A stretch of 64,000 bases of DNA from an uncultured bacterium (GCA_949300485.1 CASGEL010000001.1:62001-126000); one strand, 5' to 3'. Positions 17,757 to 27,629 are shown, numbered from the stretch's first letter. Made by a program: numbers and translations. The notes: generated by a model from the sequence alone, not told the origin.

Positions 17757-18212
17757 ATGGAAAAAGACTTAAATATACTAATAATCAATGGTCCGAACCT
17801 GAATATGCTTGGAGTAAGAGAGCCTGAACAGTATGGTTCTAAATCTTATAAAGATTTAGAAATGGAACTTTATGAATACTCTTTTGAACTCGGAATTAAC
17901 ATAGAAATATTCCAAAGCAATTTTGAAGGGGAAATTATAGAAAAAATACAGTATGCACTTGGCAATTTCGATGGAATAATACTTAATGCAGGGGCTTATA
18001 CTCATACAAGTGTAGCAATACGAGATGCATTGACTTCAGTAAAAATTCCCACAGTTGAAATACACATTTCAAACATATATAAACGTGAAGAATTTCGCCA
18101 CAATTCAATGTTTGCAGATGTTTGTGTGGGGCAAATAACTGGATTTAAAACCGATAGCTATAAACTGGGGCTACAAGGACTGGTTAACTTTTTAACCAGT
18201 GCAAATGATTGA
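17757..18212 (+). CDS. aroQ: Type II 3-dehydroquinate dehydratase
   Basis: It converts 3-dehydroquinate to 3-dehydroshikimate in the shikimate pathway (aromatic amino acids). The 151-residue length is typical of the flavodoxin-like type II enzyme. Visible motifs are ILIINGPNLNMLGVREPEQYG at the start, the catalytic-loop region FQSNFEGEIIEKIQ, the LNAGAYTHTSVAIRDAL segment with the active-site His, and VEIHISNIYKREEFRH. The gene has no Shine-Dalgarno sequence; the promoter abuts the start codon. It stands alone, between an unknown small gene and a convergent small gene. Confidence 0.95.
   Translation: MEKDLNILIINGPNLNMLGVREPEQYGSKSYKDLEMELYEYSFELGINIEIFQSNFEGEIIEKIQYALGNFDGIILNAGAYTHTSVAIRDALTSVKIPTVEIHISNIYKREEFRHNSMFADVCVGQITGFKTDSYKLGLQGLVNFLTSAND
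18179..18200 (+). other. Perfect hairpin over the 3' end of aroQ
   Basis: ACTGGTTAA-CTTT-TTAACCAGT is a 9-bp perfect stem with a 4-nt loop inside the last codons of aroQ, without a U tract. It may slow or end transcription, or be a chance result of the coding sequence. Confidence 0.35.
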
Positions 18213-18231
18213 TAATGAAAAAAGTTAACAA

Positions 18232-18561
18232 TTATTTTGTAACCTTAAATTCATTTCTATATGCATCTAACAATTGAGTTGCTTCTTCGTAAGAATGATT
18301 TTCCTGATATTTATCAAAAATCATATTAAGCTGAGCAACCTGAGTAGGATTTTTCAACAAAATATTCATATCATCCTCGATAGAATCTGTAGAAACCTGA
18401 GATTTTCCTAAAGTTGCAGCAGGCATATTTGTCAAATCTTTAATTTCCTTGGATTCGACAGGAGCAGCCGGAGTTTCAGGGGTTGCAGAAGTATCATTTG
18501 TAGATTTTTGGATACCTGTGAAGTTTAAACTATTAATGTTTTTGTTACCTATTTCTCTCAT
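18232..18561 (-). CDS. Small protein of unknown function, NFTG type
   Basis: A 109-residue protein. The N-terminus has INSLNFTGIQKS (residues ~9-20), the F-T-G motif shared with the protein at 6798-7361. A Pro/Ala/Thr-rich linker (TSATPETPAAPVESKE) is followed by a helical C-terminal part (QLNMIFDKYQENHSYEEATQLLDAYR). AAGGTGAT precedes the ATG. No recognised family, no membrane segment or signal peptide. The gene is convergent with aroQ. Confidence 0.72.
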   Translation of the reverse strand: MREIGNKNINSLNFTGIQKSTNDTSATPETPAAPVESKEIKDLTNMPAATLGKSQVSTDSIEDDMNILLKNPTQVAQLNMIFDKYQENHSYEEATQLLDAYRNEFKVTK

Positions 18562-18738
18562 AGTATCACCTTACTTTCAGAAAATTATATTCTCTAGTAT
18601 CTTCATGTTGGTTTTTGTATAGAAAACACCTAAACAATATTTTTTGCTACTTTTTGTACAAAAAAATTACAAAAATTTACATGTAATTATTCAATAGTTT
18701 TTCATGTTATTATGTATTATATACTATATAAAGGTTTA

Positions 18739-19866
18739 ATGCAAATTATGAACTTGGCTAAATTAATCAAAGATTTATGGTGGACGTTAAGCGCTTACAA
18801 AACAATCGATGAATTGCCTGATTCTTTAATCTTCGTTGATTCGGACGGTTTCATAACAAAATTTAATGAAAAGGCTAGAGAAGTTTTTGGCTTGCGTGAA
18901 GATGAAATTGTACCTTTAAGATTTAATGACATTATAGAAGAAGGTTTAAAATTCGCAAAAGCATCTATAGATTCATCAAAACCAATATTAACAATTGCTA
19001 AAATTCCAGGCAGAGAATTTTATGTAGAACTTAATGCTTCCAAAAAAGGGCATGGATTTTGTATCAGTCTTAGAGATATGACAAAATTAACAAACGAACT
19101 GATAAACGAAGACAAAACAATAAGATTTAATAACGAAAAAAATGCAATGCTTGTAAAACTTGAAGGTGATATAAAATCACCTATTACATCTATAAGTGGA
19201 TTTTCAAAAGGTTTATTGGACGGTCTTGGCGGTGAACTGACAGAAAAACAAACTAAATATGTAAAAATTATTAACTCTAATGCCGAAGAATTGTACCATT
19301 TTTTGGATAAATTGCTGGAATTTTCTAAAGCTGAATCATCTATATATGAAGAAAATTATAATACATTTGATATTGTTGAACTGTTTAAGTCTATAAGCAG
19401 GGATTTTGAGGATATAATTACCCAAAAAGAAATTTCATTTGATTTTGACTATTACAGTCTTGAAAAACGCAACGTTTTTACTGATATGAATGCAATTAAA
19501 GCTATTTACAAAAATATATTAGAAGTTGTTTTATCTATGACAGATTCAGGTTTTATTTCAGTAAAATTATCTCACCCTGATGAAATGACATGCATAAAAT
19601 ATAAACTTGATATAACTGCAGAAAAACAAAAATCTTACCTTCAACTCACAATAAGTGCTTCTGACGTTGGAATTGCTGAAGATGATATGAAATATTTATG
19701 TGAACCCTATGCTCAACTCGAAAAAGGTAAAAAGAATTTCTTAAGAGCTTTGATACTTGGAACGGCAAGTATTTTAACCAAAAGGGCTAATGGATTGATC
19801 AGTATAAAATCAGAAATTATGAAAGGTACTAAATACTGTATAGTACTTCCTATAGAAAAGGAATAA
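18739..19866 (+). CDS. PAS / histidine-kinase-like protein lacking the phospho-accepting His
   Basis: A 375-residue cytoplasmic protein. The start at 18739 follows AAGG; an upstream in-frame ATG has no such site and 18748 is also possible. A PAS domain spans ~20-120 ([24 protein letters not shown]). The HisKA-like helix pair follows, but where kinases read HELKTP this protein reads GDIKSP (G143 replaces His). The ATPase-like C-terminal half has only a weak G1 box ([10 protein letters not shown]), a poor N box ([12 protein letters not shown]) and no GLGL lid. It is therefore probably a non-catalytic sensor or scaffold. The ABC ATPase start codon comes 1 nt after its stop, which implies translational coupling. 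Confidence 0.8.
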   Translation: MQIMNLAKLIKDLWWTLSAYKTIDELPDSLIFVDSDGFITKFNEKAREVFGLREDEIVPLRFNDIIEEGLKFAKASIDSSKPILTIAKIPGREFYVELNASKKGHGFCISLRDMTKLTNELINEDKTIRFNNEKNAMLVKLEGDIKSPITSISGFSKGLLDGLGGELTEKQTKYVKIINSNAEELYHFLDKLLEFSKAESSIYEENYNTFDIVELFKSISRDFEDIITQKEISFDFDYYSLEKRNVFTDMNAIKAIYKNILEVVLSMTDSGFISVKLSHPDEMTCIKYKLDITAEKQKSYLQLTISASDVGIAEDDMKYLCEPYAQLEKGKKNFLRALILGTASILTKRANGLISIKSEIMKGTKYCIVLPIEKE

Positions 19867-19867
19867 A

Positions 19868-20866
19868 ATGAGCAGCGTAATTCTTAAAAATGTCCGTAAA
19901 ACATACGATAATAATAAAACAGTAATAAATAATGTTAATCTTGAAATAAAAGATAAAGAATTTGTTGTTCTTGTAGGAGCATCAGGATGTGGAAAATCCA
20001 CTTTATTGAGAATGATTGCAGGTCTTGAGGATATAACAGACGGGGAAATATATATTGATGACAAAAAAGTAAACAATATTCCGCCAAAAGACAGGGATAT
20101 TGCATTTGTTTTCCAAAGTTATGCACTGTATCCGCATATGACAGTAAGAGAAAATATTGCTTTTGGGCTTAAAATGAGAAAAGTTGATAAAGCAACTATT
20201 GAAAAAAAAGTACAGGAAGCGGCTGAAATTCTTAATTTGGGAGAATATTTAGACCGAAAACCCAAACAACTATCAGGCGGACAACGACAAAGGGTCGCAT
20301 TAGGCAGGGCAATTGTAAGAAATCCTAAAGTTTTTCTCATGGATGAACCATTATCAAACCTTGATGCAAAATTAAGAGTACAAATGCGCTCTGAAATAAA
20401 GAAACTGCATGAAAAATTGCAGACAACATTTATCTATGTAACCCACGATCAAACAGAAGCCTTAACAATGGGCGATAGGATTGTTGTCCTGAATAATGGA
20501 GATATACAACAGGCAGGAAGCCCTGAAGAAATATACAATAATCCTCAAAATACTTTTGTTGCAGGTTTTGTTGGCTCTCCTCAAATGAATTTTATTGAGG
20601 GAAAAGATATAGGACTTGATAAGAATATTTTATATGGAATACGTCCTGAAAAAATGACAAAACTTAACGGAGATATCAGACTAAATGTTAATGTTGAAAT
20701 CTCTGAAATGCTTGGAAGCGAAAAAATAGTATATTTTAGTATTGGCAAACAAAAATGCTCAGCCAGGGTAGATTCTGATTATAACATTGGCAAAACATTA
20801 GAAATATCAATATGCAGTTCTGATTTATATAAATTCGATGCTCAAACAGGTCTTCGCATCTCATAA
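19868..20866 (+). CDS. ABC transporter ATPase, UgpC/MsmK-like
   Basis: A 332-residue ABC ATPase of the carbohydrate-importer (CUT1) class that energises sugar or glycerol-phosphate permeases. Walker [10 protein letters not shown] (37-45), signature LSGGQ (135-139), Walker B VFLMDEP (155-161) and switch His (193, in [10 protein letters not shown]) are all intact. A C-terminal OB/TOBE-type region (GIRPEKM...) that often contacts regulators is present. No permease or binding-protein gene is adjacent, so it could serve several transporters, as multi-use MsmK ATPases do. The odd neighbour is the degraded histidine kinase immediately upstream. Confidence 0.92.
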   Translation: MSSVILKNVRKTYDNNKTVINNVNLEIKDKEFVVLVGASGCGKSTLLRMIAGLEDITDGEIYIDDKKVNNIPPKDRDIAFVFQSYALYPHMTVRENIAFGLKMRKVDKATIEKKVQEAAEILNLGEYLDRKPKQLSGGQRQRVALGRAIVRNPKVFLMDEPLSNLDAKLRVQMRSEIKKLHEKLQTTFIYVTHDQTEALTMGDRIVVLNNGDIQQAGSPEEIYNNPQNTFVAGFVGSPQMNFIEGKDIGLDKNILYGIRPEKMTKLNGDIRLNVNVEISEMLGSEKIVYFSIGKQKCSARVDSDYNIGKTLEISICSSDLYKFDAQTGLRIS

Positions 20867-20873
20867 CCAGCTG

Positions 20874-21041
20874 CTAATAGTACCTTTTATTTTCATGAGG
20901 TTCTTCTACCCATATAACCGTTACTTCCGGCCATTTATAAAACGGATTGTACCAGTGGCTTTCTTCGGTGAAATCCGCTATTGCATCATAATATGAAATC
21001 TTTTGAGATAGTATTTTTGTATATTTTAATAAATCTGTCAT
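20874..21041 (-). CDS. Possible small (55 aa) gene of unknown function
   Basis: A short reading frame with an aromatic-rich sequence (SYYDAIADFTEESHWYNPFY, then KWPEVTVIWVEEP). The chosen ATG at 21041 has TAGGAAA just before it; a further start at 21059 has none. It fills most of an otherwise empty gap and is convergent with the ABC ATPase gene. No family is recognised and it may be spurious. Confidence 0.45.
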   Translation of the reverse strand: MTDLLKYTKILSQKISYYDAIADFTEESHWYNPFYKWPEVTVIWVEEPHENKRYY

Positions 21042-21167
21042 AAATTTCCTAACTATCATAACATTTTTATTTTCGTATATTTTTCAAAACAAATAATCCC
21101 CAAAAAGTCCTGAGTTAAAGTTTTATATTCACCGAAAAGACTACTCCTTGATACAATTGAGATTTGT

Positions 21168-21183
21168 GATAACACGTATTATC
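21168..21183 (+). promoter_or_regulatory. Near-perfect palindrome in the rubrerythrin promoter region
   Basis: GATAACACGTATTATC is a 16-bp palindrome with one mismatched pair. It overlaps a TATTAT element 33 nt upstream of the rubrerythrin start. It is a candidate operator for a redox or peroxide regulator. Confidence 0.4.
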
Positions 21184-21215
21184 TTAATCATAAATGCAAA
21201 AGGAGAAATAAAGTA

Positions 21216-21794
21216 ATGAACAAAAATTTCAAAGGTTCAAAAACCGAACAAAATCTCATAAATGCCTTTGCCGGCGAATCTCAGGCAAGAAACAGATATA
21301 CATACTTTTCAAAAATTGCTAAAAAAGAGGGTTATGAACAAATAGCAGCAATATTTGCGCAAACTGCAGAAAATGAAATGGAACATGCTAAATTATTTTA
21401 TACTCATATAGGAAACAATCCGCTAGGACATGTTGACAATTTTTACCCATTTGAAATGGGAACAACTGAAGAAAACCTGAATAGTGCAATTGCAGGGGAG
21501 CTTGAAGAATATGATGTTTTATACAAAGAGGCAGAAGATATTGCACAAGAAGAAGGATTTGAAGCAATAGCAAACACTTTTAAAAATGTAAGAATTGCAG
21601 AGCAGCATCATGCAAAACGCTATAAATTACTGCTGGAGCAACTACAGGAAGGCACTATATTTGACAAAGATACAGATGTTACCTGGATTTGCAGAAAATG
21701 CGGATATGTATATTTAGGAAAGTCTGCACCAAAAAATTGTCCAAGCTGCCACCACCCACAAGCATATTTTGAAATTTTATGCGAAAAATACTAA
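21216..21794 (+). CDS. rbr: Rubrerythrin
   Basis: A 192-residue di-iron protein that reduces hydrogen peroxide using electrons from rubredoxin or ferredoxin partners; an anaerobe's peroxide defence. The N-terminal ferritin-like domain has the expected Glu/His ligand motifs (AFAGESQARNRY, ENEMEHAK, GELEEYD, RIAEQHHAK). The C-terminal rubredoxin domain has the two Cys pairs in WICRKCGYVY and NCPSCHHP. The site AAGGAG precedes the ATG. Single gene. Confidence 0.95.
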   Translation: MNKNFKGSKTEQNLINAFAGESQARNRYTYFSKIAKKEGYEQIAAIFAQTAENEMEHAKLFYTHIGNNPLGHVDNFYPFEMGTTEENLNSAIAGELEEYDVLYKEAEDIAQEEGFEAIANTFKNVRIAEQHHAKRYKLLLEQLQEGTIFDKDTDVTWICRKCGYVYLGKSAPKNCPSCHHPQAYFEILCEKY

Positions 21795-21813
21795 TAATGG
21801 AGGAGTATTTCTA

Positions 21814-21843
21814 TTGTACTTATCGGTCATATTATAATATAAT
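21814..21843 (+). promoter_or_regulatory. Putative promoter of the AsmA-like gene
   Basis: TTGTAC (21814-21819), 18-nt spacer, TATAAT (21838-21843). The -10 ends nine nt before the ATG at 21853, and no ribosome binding site is visible: possible leaderless transcript. Confidence 0.45.
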
Positions 21844-21852
21844 AAGTATGAT

Positions 21853-24800
21853 ATGAAGAGAAAGTGGAAAATTATAACAACATTGGGCATTGTTGCAGTA
21901 ACCTGCGGGTTTTATACCTGGGGAATTCCTGCAATTATCAATATTAAAACCCACAAAAGCTTCATAGAAAAAACTATCTTAGAAAATTCCGGATATAAAG
22001 TTAATATAGGTAATCCGGAACTTTCTATGGGAATATTTCCGTCAATTTGGATTGAAAGTGACAATATATCACTATTAAATGATGACAACACAAAAGCACT
22101 TTCAATAGACAACCCAAAGGTTAAAATTAAACTATTTCCTTTAATTTTCAAAAAGATTGAAATAGACCAATTTTCAGCAAGCAGAGAAACCGCATATTTT
22201 ACATATACAAAAGATTCTAAATTTCTGCTTGGCCAATATCAATTAAAAGCTACCAAAAGTAACAACTTTACGCTTTCCAAGATTAGTATGAATCTTGGAC
22301 AATACAATATTTATCTAAATGATTTAAACAATAAACAAAAGGTTGAACTTCTTGGAAATTATTTTACACTGGGCAGATATATTCAAAATAAACAAATTAA
22401 ATTCGCAACAGAAAGTAAGTTAAAAGTAGGAAACAAAACTACTAATATCTTTTCAGATATAGAGATTAATCTTCCTATAGACAGACTTTCTGAAGATAAA
22501 CTTAAAATAATTGCAAATATCAATAATTTTGATATTTCATCAATTTCAGAATATGTAAAAATACTTACTAAAGGTAAAATTACTGCAACAAAGGGGACTA
22601 TAGACTTTAGAGCAGATACAACTCCTGATAAATTCGGACATAAAAATATTACAACAAGACTTATAACAAAAAATCTTGAGATATTAGGTAAAGATAAAGC
22701 CTCATCTATTATATATAAAGATATTTTAACTGCGAATATCAATTTTGGAACAGTTGAAAACGGCATCCACTTCAAAGACACAACTCTTGACTCAAAAAAT
22801 ATTCACGCAAGAGTTAACGGAAAAATATTCTCTTTAGGAAGCAAAGCGCCAAAATATAATATTACCGCAGAAGTTAAAAACACAAGATTAGAAGATGTTG
22901 TAGCGATTTTGCCAGGTAGTGAAACACTCCTTCCGGACTTTAACTTATATAAATTAAAAAAATATGTATTCTACGGAAATGGAGAAGGTAAAGTAAACTT
23001 TGAAGGACAAGGAATAAGACCTAATGTCACAGGCGAAGTCAAACTTCGTGATGCATATCTTATTCATCCGATAAAGGGCTCTCCTGCAAATGCAAGAATT
23101 GATTTAAAATTTATCGGCAAGAAAATGTTACTTGATGTATTTGTCCCAACAAGTATTGGGCAAAGTGTCGATGTAAACGGAATGGTTTTAATTGACGGGA
23201 CAAAATATTCCGAACTAAATATAAAAAGTACAGATGCAGTTTTATTAGAACCTGCTCAGGAGGTTTTAAACCCTCTTCATGAGATTTTAAAATTCCAGCT
23301 GGGCCCTGTTCCGATAATGAAAATTGCAGGTGTCGGAAATATTGACCTTCGCTCTGCCGGGAAAAAGATTGATCCACACATCTGGGGAAAAATTAATTTC
23401 AAAAACGTACGAGCCTCATTCAATGAAATTCATAATCTTGAACTATATAACGGTTCTGGAGAGGTAATATTTAATAACACCCAGACAACTTTTAGAAGCT
23501 ATACTGCAATGATAAACGGCCGTCCGGTTGAAATTAAAGGAGACTGCACTGTACTTGGAAAACTCAACGTTTATGTAACAAGCAAAGGACAAAACATACC
23601 CAAAATGATAAAAGTTATAAATTCATCACCACTGCTTGTTGATATACAAAAAGTTATAAAACCATTTACTAATCCTAATGGTACTGCAGATTTATTTTTA
23701 TATATTTACGGAACCGCTAAAAACGCTGAAGAAATAGTATTTAACAAGGATTTATTTTCAAAAGGAACAATAACTCTGCACAATGCAAAAACAGTTATGC
23801 AAGACACATATCTTCCGTTCACTAATGTCAACGGGACTGTAAATTTTGATCAATACAATTCTGATTATGATATAACAGGATACGTAAGAAATTCAAAATT
23901 ACACGTAAAAGGAACAGGTACTAATTCTTTAATTGATTTAACGGCTCATTCCGACAAATTTGCAATCAAAGATATTTCTGATTTATTACACCCTGAATTA
24001 TCAATACCATACAAACAGGAACTTGGTAAACTTAATGTGGCATTTGATGCTTCTTATAAAGGGCCTGCCGATGCTGATAATATTGACTACAATAAAATTT
24101 TAGCTAACGGGAAATTCCTATCCAATATGAATACTTCAAACCCAATAAAACTTTCAGGCGGGAATTTTTCTATAAAAAACGGTTTATTTAAAACATCAAA
24201 ACTTCAAGGAACTTTTAACAACAACCCTTATATATTAACTCTCAGTGCCAAAGATATATATAAAGAAATCCCTACAATTTCTGATACAACATTCAACTTT
24301 AAACACTTTGATATAAGCACAGTAAATAATATTAAAAATCAGATTCAACTGCCTAAAAATTTAGCATCCCAAGTTGAAAATATAACAGATATGAAGGGGA
24401 TTATAGATATTCGAGGATCCATACGCAACAATAAAATTAATGCAGATACAAATATAGATAACATCAGTTTTGTATACCAACCGCTTGGAACTACGGTAAG
24501 AGTTTCTAACGGGGATATCTTTATAAGAAATAACAATTTATACCTTGACAAGATAAATTCAAGAGTAAGTTCGATGCCTGTATTTTTAGACGGCACAATA
24601 GCTAACTTTTACCAAAAACCTAATCTTAATCTGTCAATAAGCACAAAATTAACTCAGCCATTTTTTGACAGATTTTATAATTCAAAATTTGTATACCCCG
24701 TAAAAACAAGAGGAGATATAAATTTTTATACAAAACTAAAAGGTCCGATAAATGCAATCTCATCTAAATCAACTCTTAATTTAGGGGAAAATGCATATAT

Positions 24801-26349
24801 ATACTATATGGGAGCAACACTAGCAGGTGCGCCTACAGGAACAATGAACTCTGAAGGAATCACTACAAATCCTGTTTCAATCACTGCAGATGCTATATTA
24901 TATCCAAATAAAGTTAAATTAAATAATCTAAAATATAACCAAACAATCACCTCTCAAAATAAAAAACGTTCAGAACAAAATCAAGTTCAAGCCTCAGGTG
25001 AAATAGCACTGCTAAAAAATAACATTCTGGCATTTAAAAATTTAAAAATCAAAACAAACAACCCGACAAATGCTCGAATTTTTAATGTTTTGTTTAAAAA
25101 ACCAACCATCAAACAAGGAGTCTTCACATCTGACTTAACAATTAATGGGACCTCAAATGCTCCATATATTTTAGGATTTCTAAATGTTAAAAGCATAGAT
25201 ATTCCCCTCCTTGATGCAACAGTGAGAGATATTGACATTGATTTTAAAAAAGATTTTATAAATCTTAATTCAAAAGGTAATATATTAACAAGTGATATTT
25301 TATTAGATGCTAAAATCATTAATAAACCAGCATTTCCTGTTGAAGTTGAAAATGTTAATATACAAATGGATACACTGGATTTAAATATTATAACTAATAG
25401 GTTAAATGATTTTGATGCTGAAAATACAAGAAATAACCAAATAAAAACCAGCACCATTCCAATATTTGAACCTGATACTCTTCTTATAAAAAATGCTCAA
25501 ATAAATGCTGATAAAATTTTAATTAAAAAAGCAAATGCAACAGATTTTACATCTCATATAACTCTTGGAACAGATCAAGTACTAAAAATTGACAAATATA
25601 ATTTTAATATTGCAAATGGGACAGTAAATGGCAATATAAATTACGACTGTAAAAACTCTAAAGGCTGGGGAGAAATGCATATAAATAATGCGGATGCCCA
25701 AATTATATCAGATAACTTCTTTGACATGCCAGGTCAAATGTTCGGTAGAGTAACCGGTGATATGAATATGTCATGTTCAGGCATATCAAGCGTTGATTGT
25801 CTCAATACATTATCAGGAAACGGAACGTTTAAAGTTACAGATGGAAGAATGCCTAAACTGGGATCATTAGAATATCTGTTAAAAGCAGGAAACCTTCTAA
25901 CAGGAGGAATTACTGGGGTATCTATTAATGGAATCATAGATCTGATAACTCCTTTAAAAACCGGAAATTTCAAAAGTATAAGTGGGAATATACATGTTGA
26001 AAACGGTATAGCAAATGATATAAATGTTTATTCAAGCGGGCAAGATTTAAATATGTATATGACCGGAAGTTATAATCTTTCAACTCTCATTGCAGATATG
26101 GAAGTATATGGAAGTTTATCTAAGAATTTTTCAACAATATTAGGAAAAATAGCAAATTCTTCATTGAACACATTGTTTAATACAATACCAGGGGTTAATA
26201 TAAATGAAATAAATCCAAAATCAACAAGTAATATAAATAAAATCCCTAATTTTGATAAAACAAAAACTCTACGAGTATTCAAAGCTGATATTTATGGTGA
26301 TATTAACGGAAGTAATTATGTTAAAAGCTTCCGTTGGATAAAAGACTAA
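21853..26349 (+). CDS. AsmA/TamB-like large inner-membrane-anchored protein
   Basis: A 1498-residue protein that resembles the AsmA superfamily (AsmA, TamB, YhdP), bridge-like proteins linked to phospholipid transfer or outer-membrane assembly in diderms. It has a basic start and transmembrane helix (TLGIVAVTCGFYTWGIPAII, ~10-29), then the AsmA-type N-terminal domain (NPELSMGIFPSIWIESDNISL). A long series of beta-strand repeats follows. The C-terminal part has NTLSGNGTFKVTDGRMPKLG, typical of AsmA-like C-terminal domains. No signal cleavage site. It stops 2 nt before the convergent chromate transporter gene. Specific subtype not determined. Confidence 0.8.
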   Translation: MKRKWKIITTLGIVAVTCGFYTWGIPAIINIKTHKSFIEKTILENSGYKVNIGNPELSMGIFPSIWIESDNISLLNDDNTKALSIDNPKVKIKLFPLIFKKIEIDQFSASRETAYFTYTKDSKFLLGQYQLKATKSNNFTLSKISMNLGQYNIYLNDLNNKQKVELLGNYFTLGRYIQNKQIKFATESKLKVGNKTTNIFSDIEINLPIDRLSEDKLKIIANINNFDISSISEYVKILTKGKITATKGTIDFRADTTPDKFGHKNITTRLITKNLEILGKDKASSIIYKDILTANINFGTVENGIHFKDTTLDSKNIHARVNGKIFSLGSKAPKYNITAEVKNTRLEDVVAILPGSETLLPDFNLYKLKKYVFYGNGEGKVNFEGQGIRPNVTGEVKLRDAYLIHPIKGSPANARIDLKFIGKKMLLDVFVPTSIGQSVDVNGMVLIDGTKYSELNIKSTDAVLLEPAQEVLNPLHEILKFQLGPVPIMKIAGVGNIDLRSAGKKIDPHIWGKINFKNVRASFNEIHNLELYNGSGEVIFNNTQTTFRSYTAMINGRPVEIKGDCTVLGKLNVYVTSKGQNIPKMIKVINSSPLLVDIQKVIKPFTNPNGTADLFLYIYGTAKNAEEIVFNKDLFSKGTITLHNAKTVMQDTYLPFTNVNGTVNFDQYNSDYDITGYVRNSKLHVKGTGTNSLIDLTAHSDKFAIKDISDLLHPELSIPYKQELGKLNVAFDASYKGPADADNIDYNKILANGKFLSNMNTSNPIKLSGGNFSIKNGLFKTSKLQGTFNNNPYILTLSAKDIYKEIPTISDTTFNFKHFDISTVNNIKNQIQLPKNLASQVENITDMKGIIDIRGSIRNNKINADTNIDNISFVYQPLGTTVRVSNGDIFIRNNNLYLDKINSRVSSMPVFLDGTIANFYQKPNLNLSISTKLTQPFFDRFYNSKFVYPVKTRGDINFYTKLKGPINAISSKSTLNLGENAYIYYMGATLAGAPTGTMNSEGITTNPVSITADAILYPNKVKLNNLKYNQTITSQNKKRSEQNQVQASGEIALLKNNILAFKNLKIKTNNPTNARIFNVLFKKPTIKQGVFTSDLTINGTSNAPYILGFLNVKSIDIPLLDATVRDIDIDFKKDFINLNSKGNILTSDILLDAKIINKPAFPVEVENVNIQMDTLDLNIITNRLNDFDAENTRNNQIKTSTIPIFEPDTLLIKNAQINADKILIKKANATDFTSHITLGTDQVLKIDKYNFNIANGTVNGNINYDCKNSKGWGEMHINNADAQIISDNFFDMPGQMFGRVTGDMNMSCSGISSVDCLNTLSGNGTFKVTDGRMPKLGSLEYLLKAGNLLTGGITGVSINGIIDLITPLKTGNFKSISGNIHVENGIANDINVYSSGQDLNMYMTGSYNLSTLIADMEVYGSLSKNFSTILGKIANSSLNTLFNTIPGVNINEINPKSTSNINKIPNFDKTKTLRVFKADIYGDINGSNYVKSFRWIKD

Positions 26350-26351
26350 AA

Positions 26352-26894
26352 TTAAACACCTATCCAGTTAAAATAGCCAAGCCCAAATCCTACCGCAGCA
26401 GAAATTCCAAGAATTAATAAAGGATCTTGTTTTTTTATAAGGTTTATAATAATAAAAAACAATAGCAACAATGTTCCCAATAAATGCAAATTAGATGTAA
26501 AAATAAGTCTTATTCCAACAGCAGATAAAAGAGCACACCCTGCAGGTTTTATGCCCCTTACAGCCCCCTTAACATATCGGTTTGTTTTAAATTTATCAAG
26601 AACATTATAAACAATAGTAACTATAATAAATGAAGGAAGAATAACAGCCGTTGTTGCAATTAAAGAACCTATAATTCCTGAGGTCACAAAACCTGCAAAA
26701 GTAGCTACATTAACACCAACAGGACCAGGCGTAATTGACGATATCGCAAGCATATCAGTCAACTGCTTAGTTGTATACCAATGATATTCTTCAGAGATCG
26801 CATACAAAAAAGGTAACGTTGCATAACCACCACCAAATGAAAATACTCCGACATGGAAGAATTGTAAAAATAATTGCAAATATAATTTTAGCAT
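26352..26894 (-). CDS. Chromate transporter (ChrA), second half-protein
   Basis: A 180-residue membrane protein of the CHR family, one of two short halves. The family motif FSFGGGYATLPFLYAI lies near residues 17-32, followed by a helix bundle ending GFGLGYFNWIGV. Short-chain CHR proteins work as pairs in opposite orientation, exporting chromate or moving sulfate-like anions; real substrate uncertain. Its start overlaps the end of the upstream half by 7 nt, indicating translational coupling. Confidence 0.88.
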   Translation of the reverse strand: MLKLYLQLFLQFFHVGVFSFGGGYATLPFLYAISEEYHWYTTKQLTDMLAISSITPGPVGVNVATFAGFVTSGIIGSLIATTAVILPSFIIVTIVYNVLDKFKTNRYVKGAVRGIKPAGCALLSAVGIRLIFTSNLHLLGTLLLLFFIIINLIKKQDPLLILGISAAVGFGLGYFNWIGV

Positions 26895-27472
26895 TTATTC
26901 TTCTCCCCATCATCTTCAATCTTAATTTTATTCTTTTTATCTTCAAATTTTTGAAAAATAATACCTGAAATTAATGCAGTAATTATAATTAATGCAAGAG
27001 GAATTTTACCCCATAAAGCTAATATCGTACATATTATATATACAATAACCGAAAATTTATCTGTAACAGATTTGCTCCACATTTCTTTTACTGCCATAAA
27101 TAAAAGAGTAATAACACCTATTCCTACACCCCAAAATATATGTTGAACAGAAGGTTTTGTAACAAGTTCACTCAAGATACTTGCCAAAAGAACAATTGAT
27201 AAAAAAGCAGGCAGAACCATACCGACAGTTGCAGCAATTGCACCTCTTGTTCCTAATAATTTCTTACCTGTAAATATAGCAACATTAGCTGCAATAATTC
27301 CTGGTAAAGAAGCCCCGAGTGCATAATACTCACATAATTCGTCAGAACTTATCCACTGTCTTTTATCAACAAGTTCGCTTGTTAATAAAGGTAATATTAC
27401 ATATCCACCGCCCAATAACAATGTCCCAACTTTAAAAAATGTTTTAAAAATAGTATAAACATTCTTTTCCAT
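26888..27472 (-). CDS. Chromate transporter (ChrA), first half-protein
   Basis: The upstream partner (194 residues) of the split CHR pair. It has LLLGGGYVILPLLTSEL near residues 18-34, the ALGASLPGIIAANVA segment, several hydrophobic helices and a Lys/Asp-rich C-terminal tail. It would form the complementary half of the permease with the 180-residue product. Confidence 0.88.
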   Translation of the reverse strand: MEKNVYTIFKTFFKVGTLLLGGGYVILPLLTSELVDKRQWISSDELCEYYALGASLPGIIAANVAIFTGKKLLGTRGAIAATVGMVLPAFLSIVLLASILSELVTKPSVQHIFWGVGIGVITLLFMAVKEMWSKSVTDKFSVIVYIICTILALWGKIPLALIIITALISGIIFQKFEDKKNKIKIEDDGEKNKC

Positions 27473-27582
27473 ATCCTTGATATAACATAAAATTTGAACC
27501 GCGTAAACAAAGAAATTGTTACAAAGTTTTAAGAATATAAAAATTTGAGCAATTTCAATAAAAAAAAAAACTTTATATATAT

Positions 27583-27625
27583 GGTTAAAGGTTAAGGTTA
27601 GGTTATTATTTTTTGAAAGGGGTTA
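27583..27625 (+). repeat. Five GGTTA copies in a leader region
   Basis: GGTTA occurs at 27583, 27590, 27596, 27601 and 27621, just upstream of the start codon of the 230-residue gene at 27630. The last copy overlaps the ribosome binding site (AAAGGGG followed by TTAG). Function unknown. Confidence 0.55.
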
Positions 27626-27629
27626 GAAA

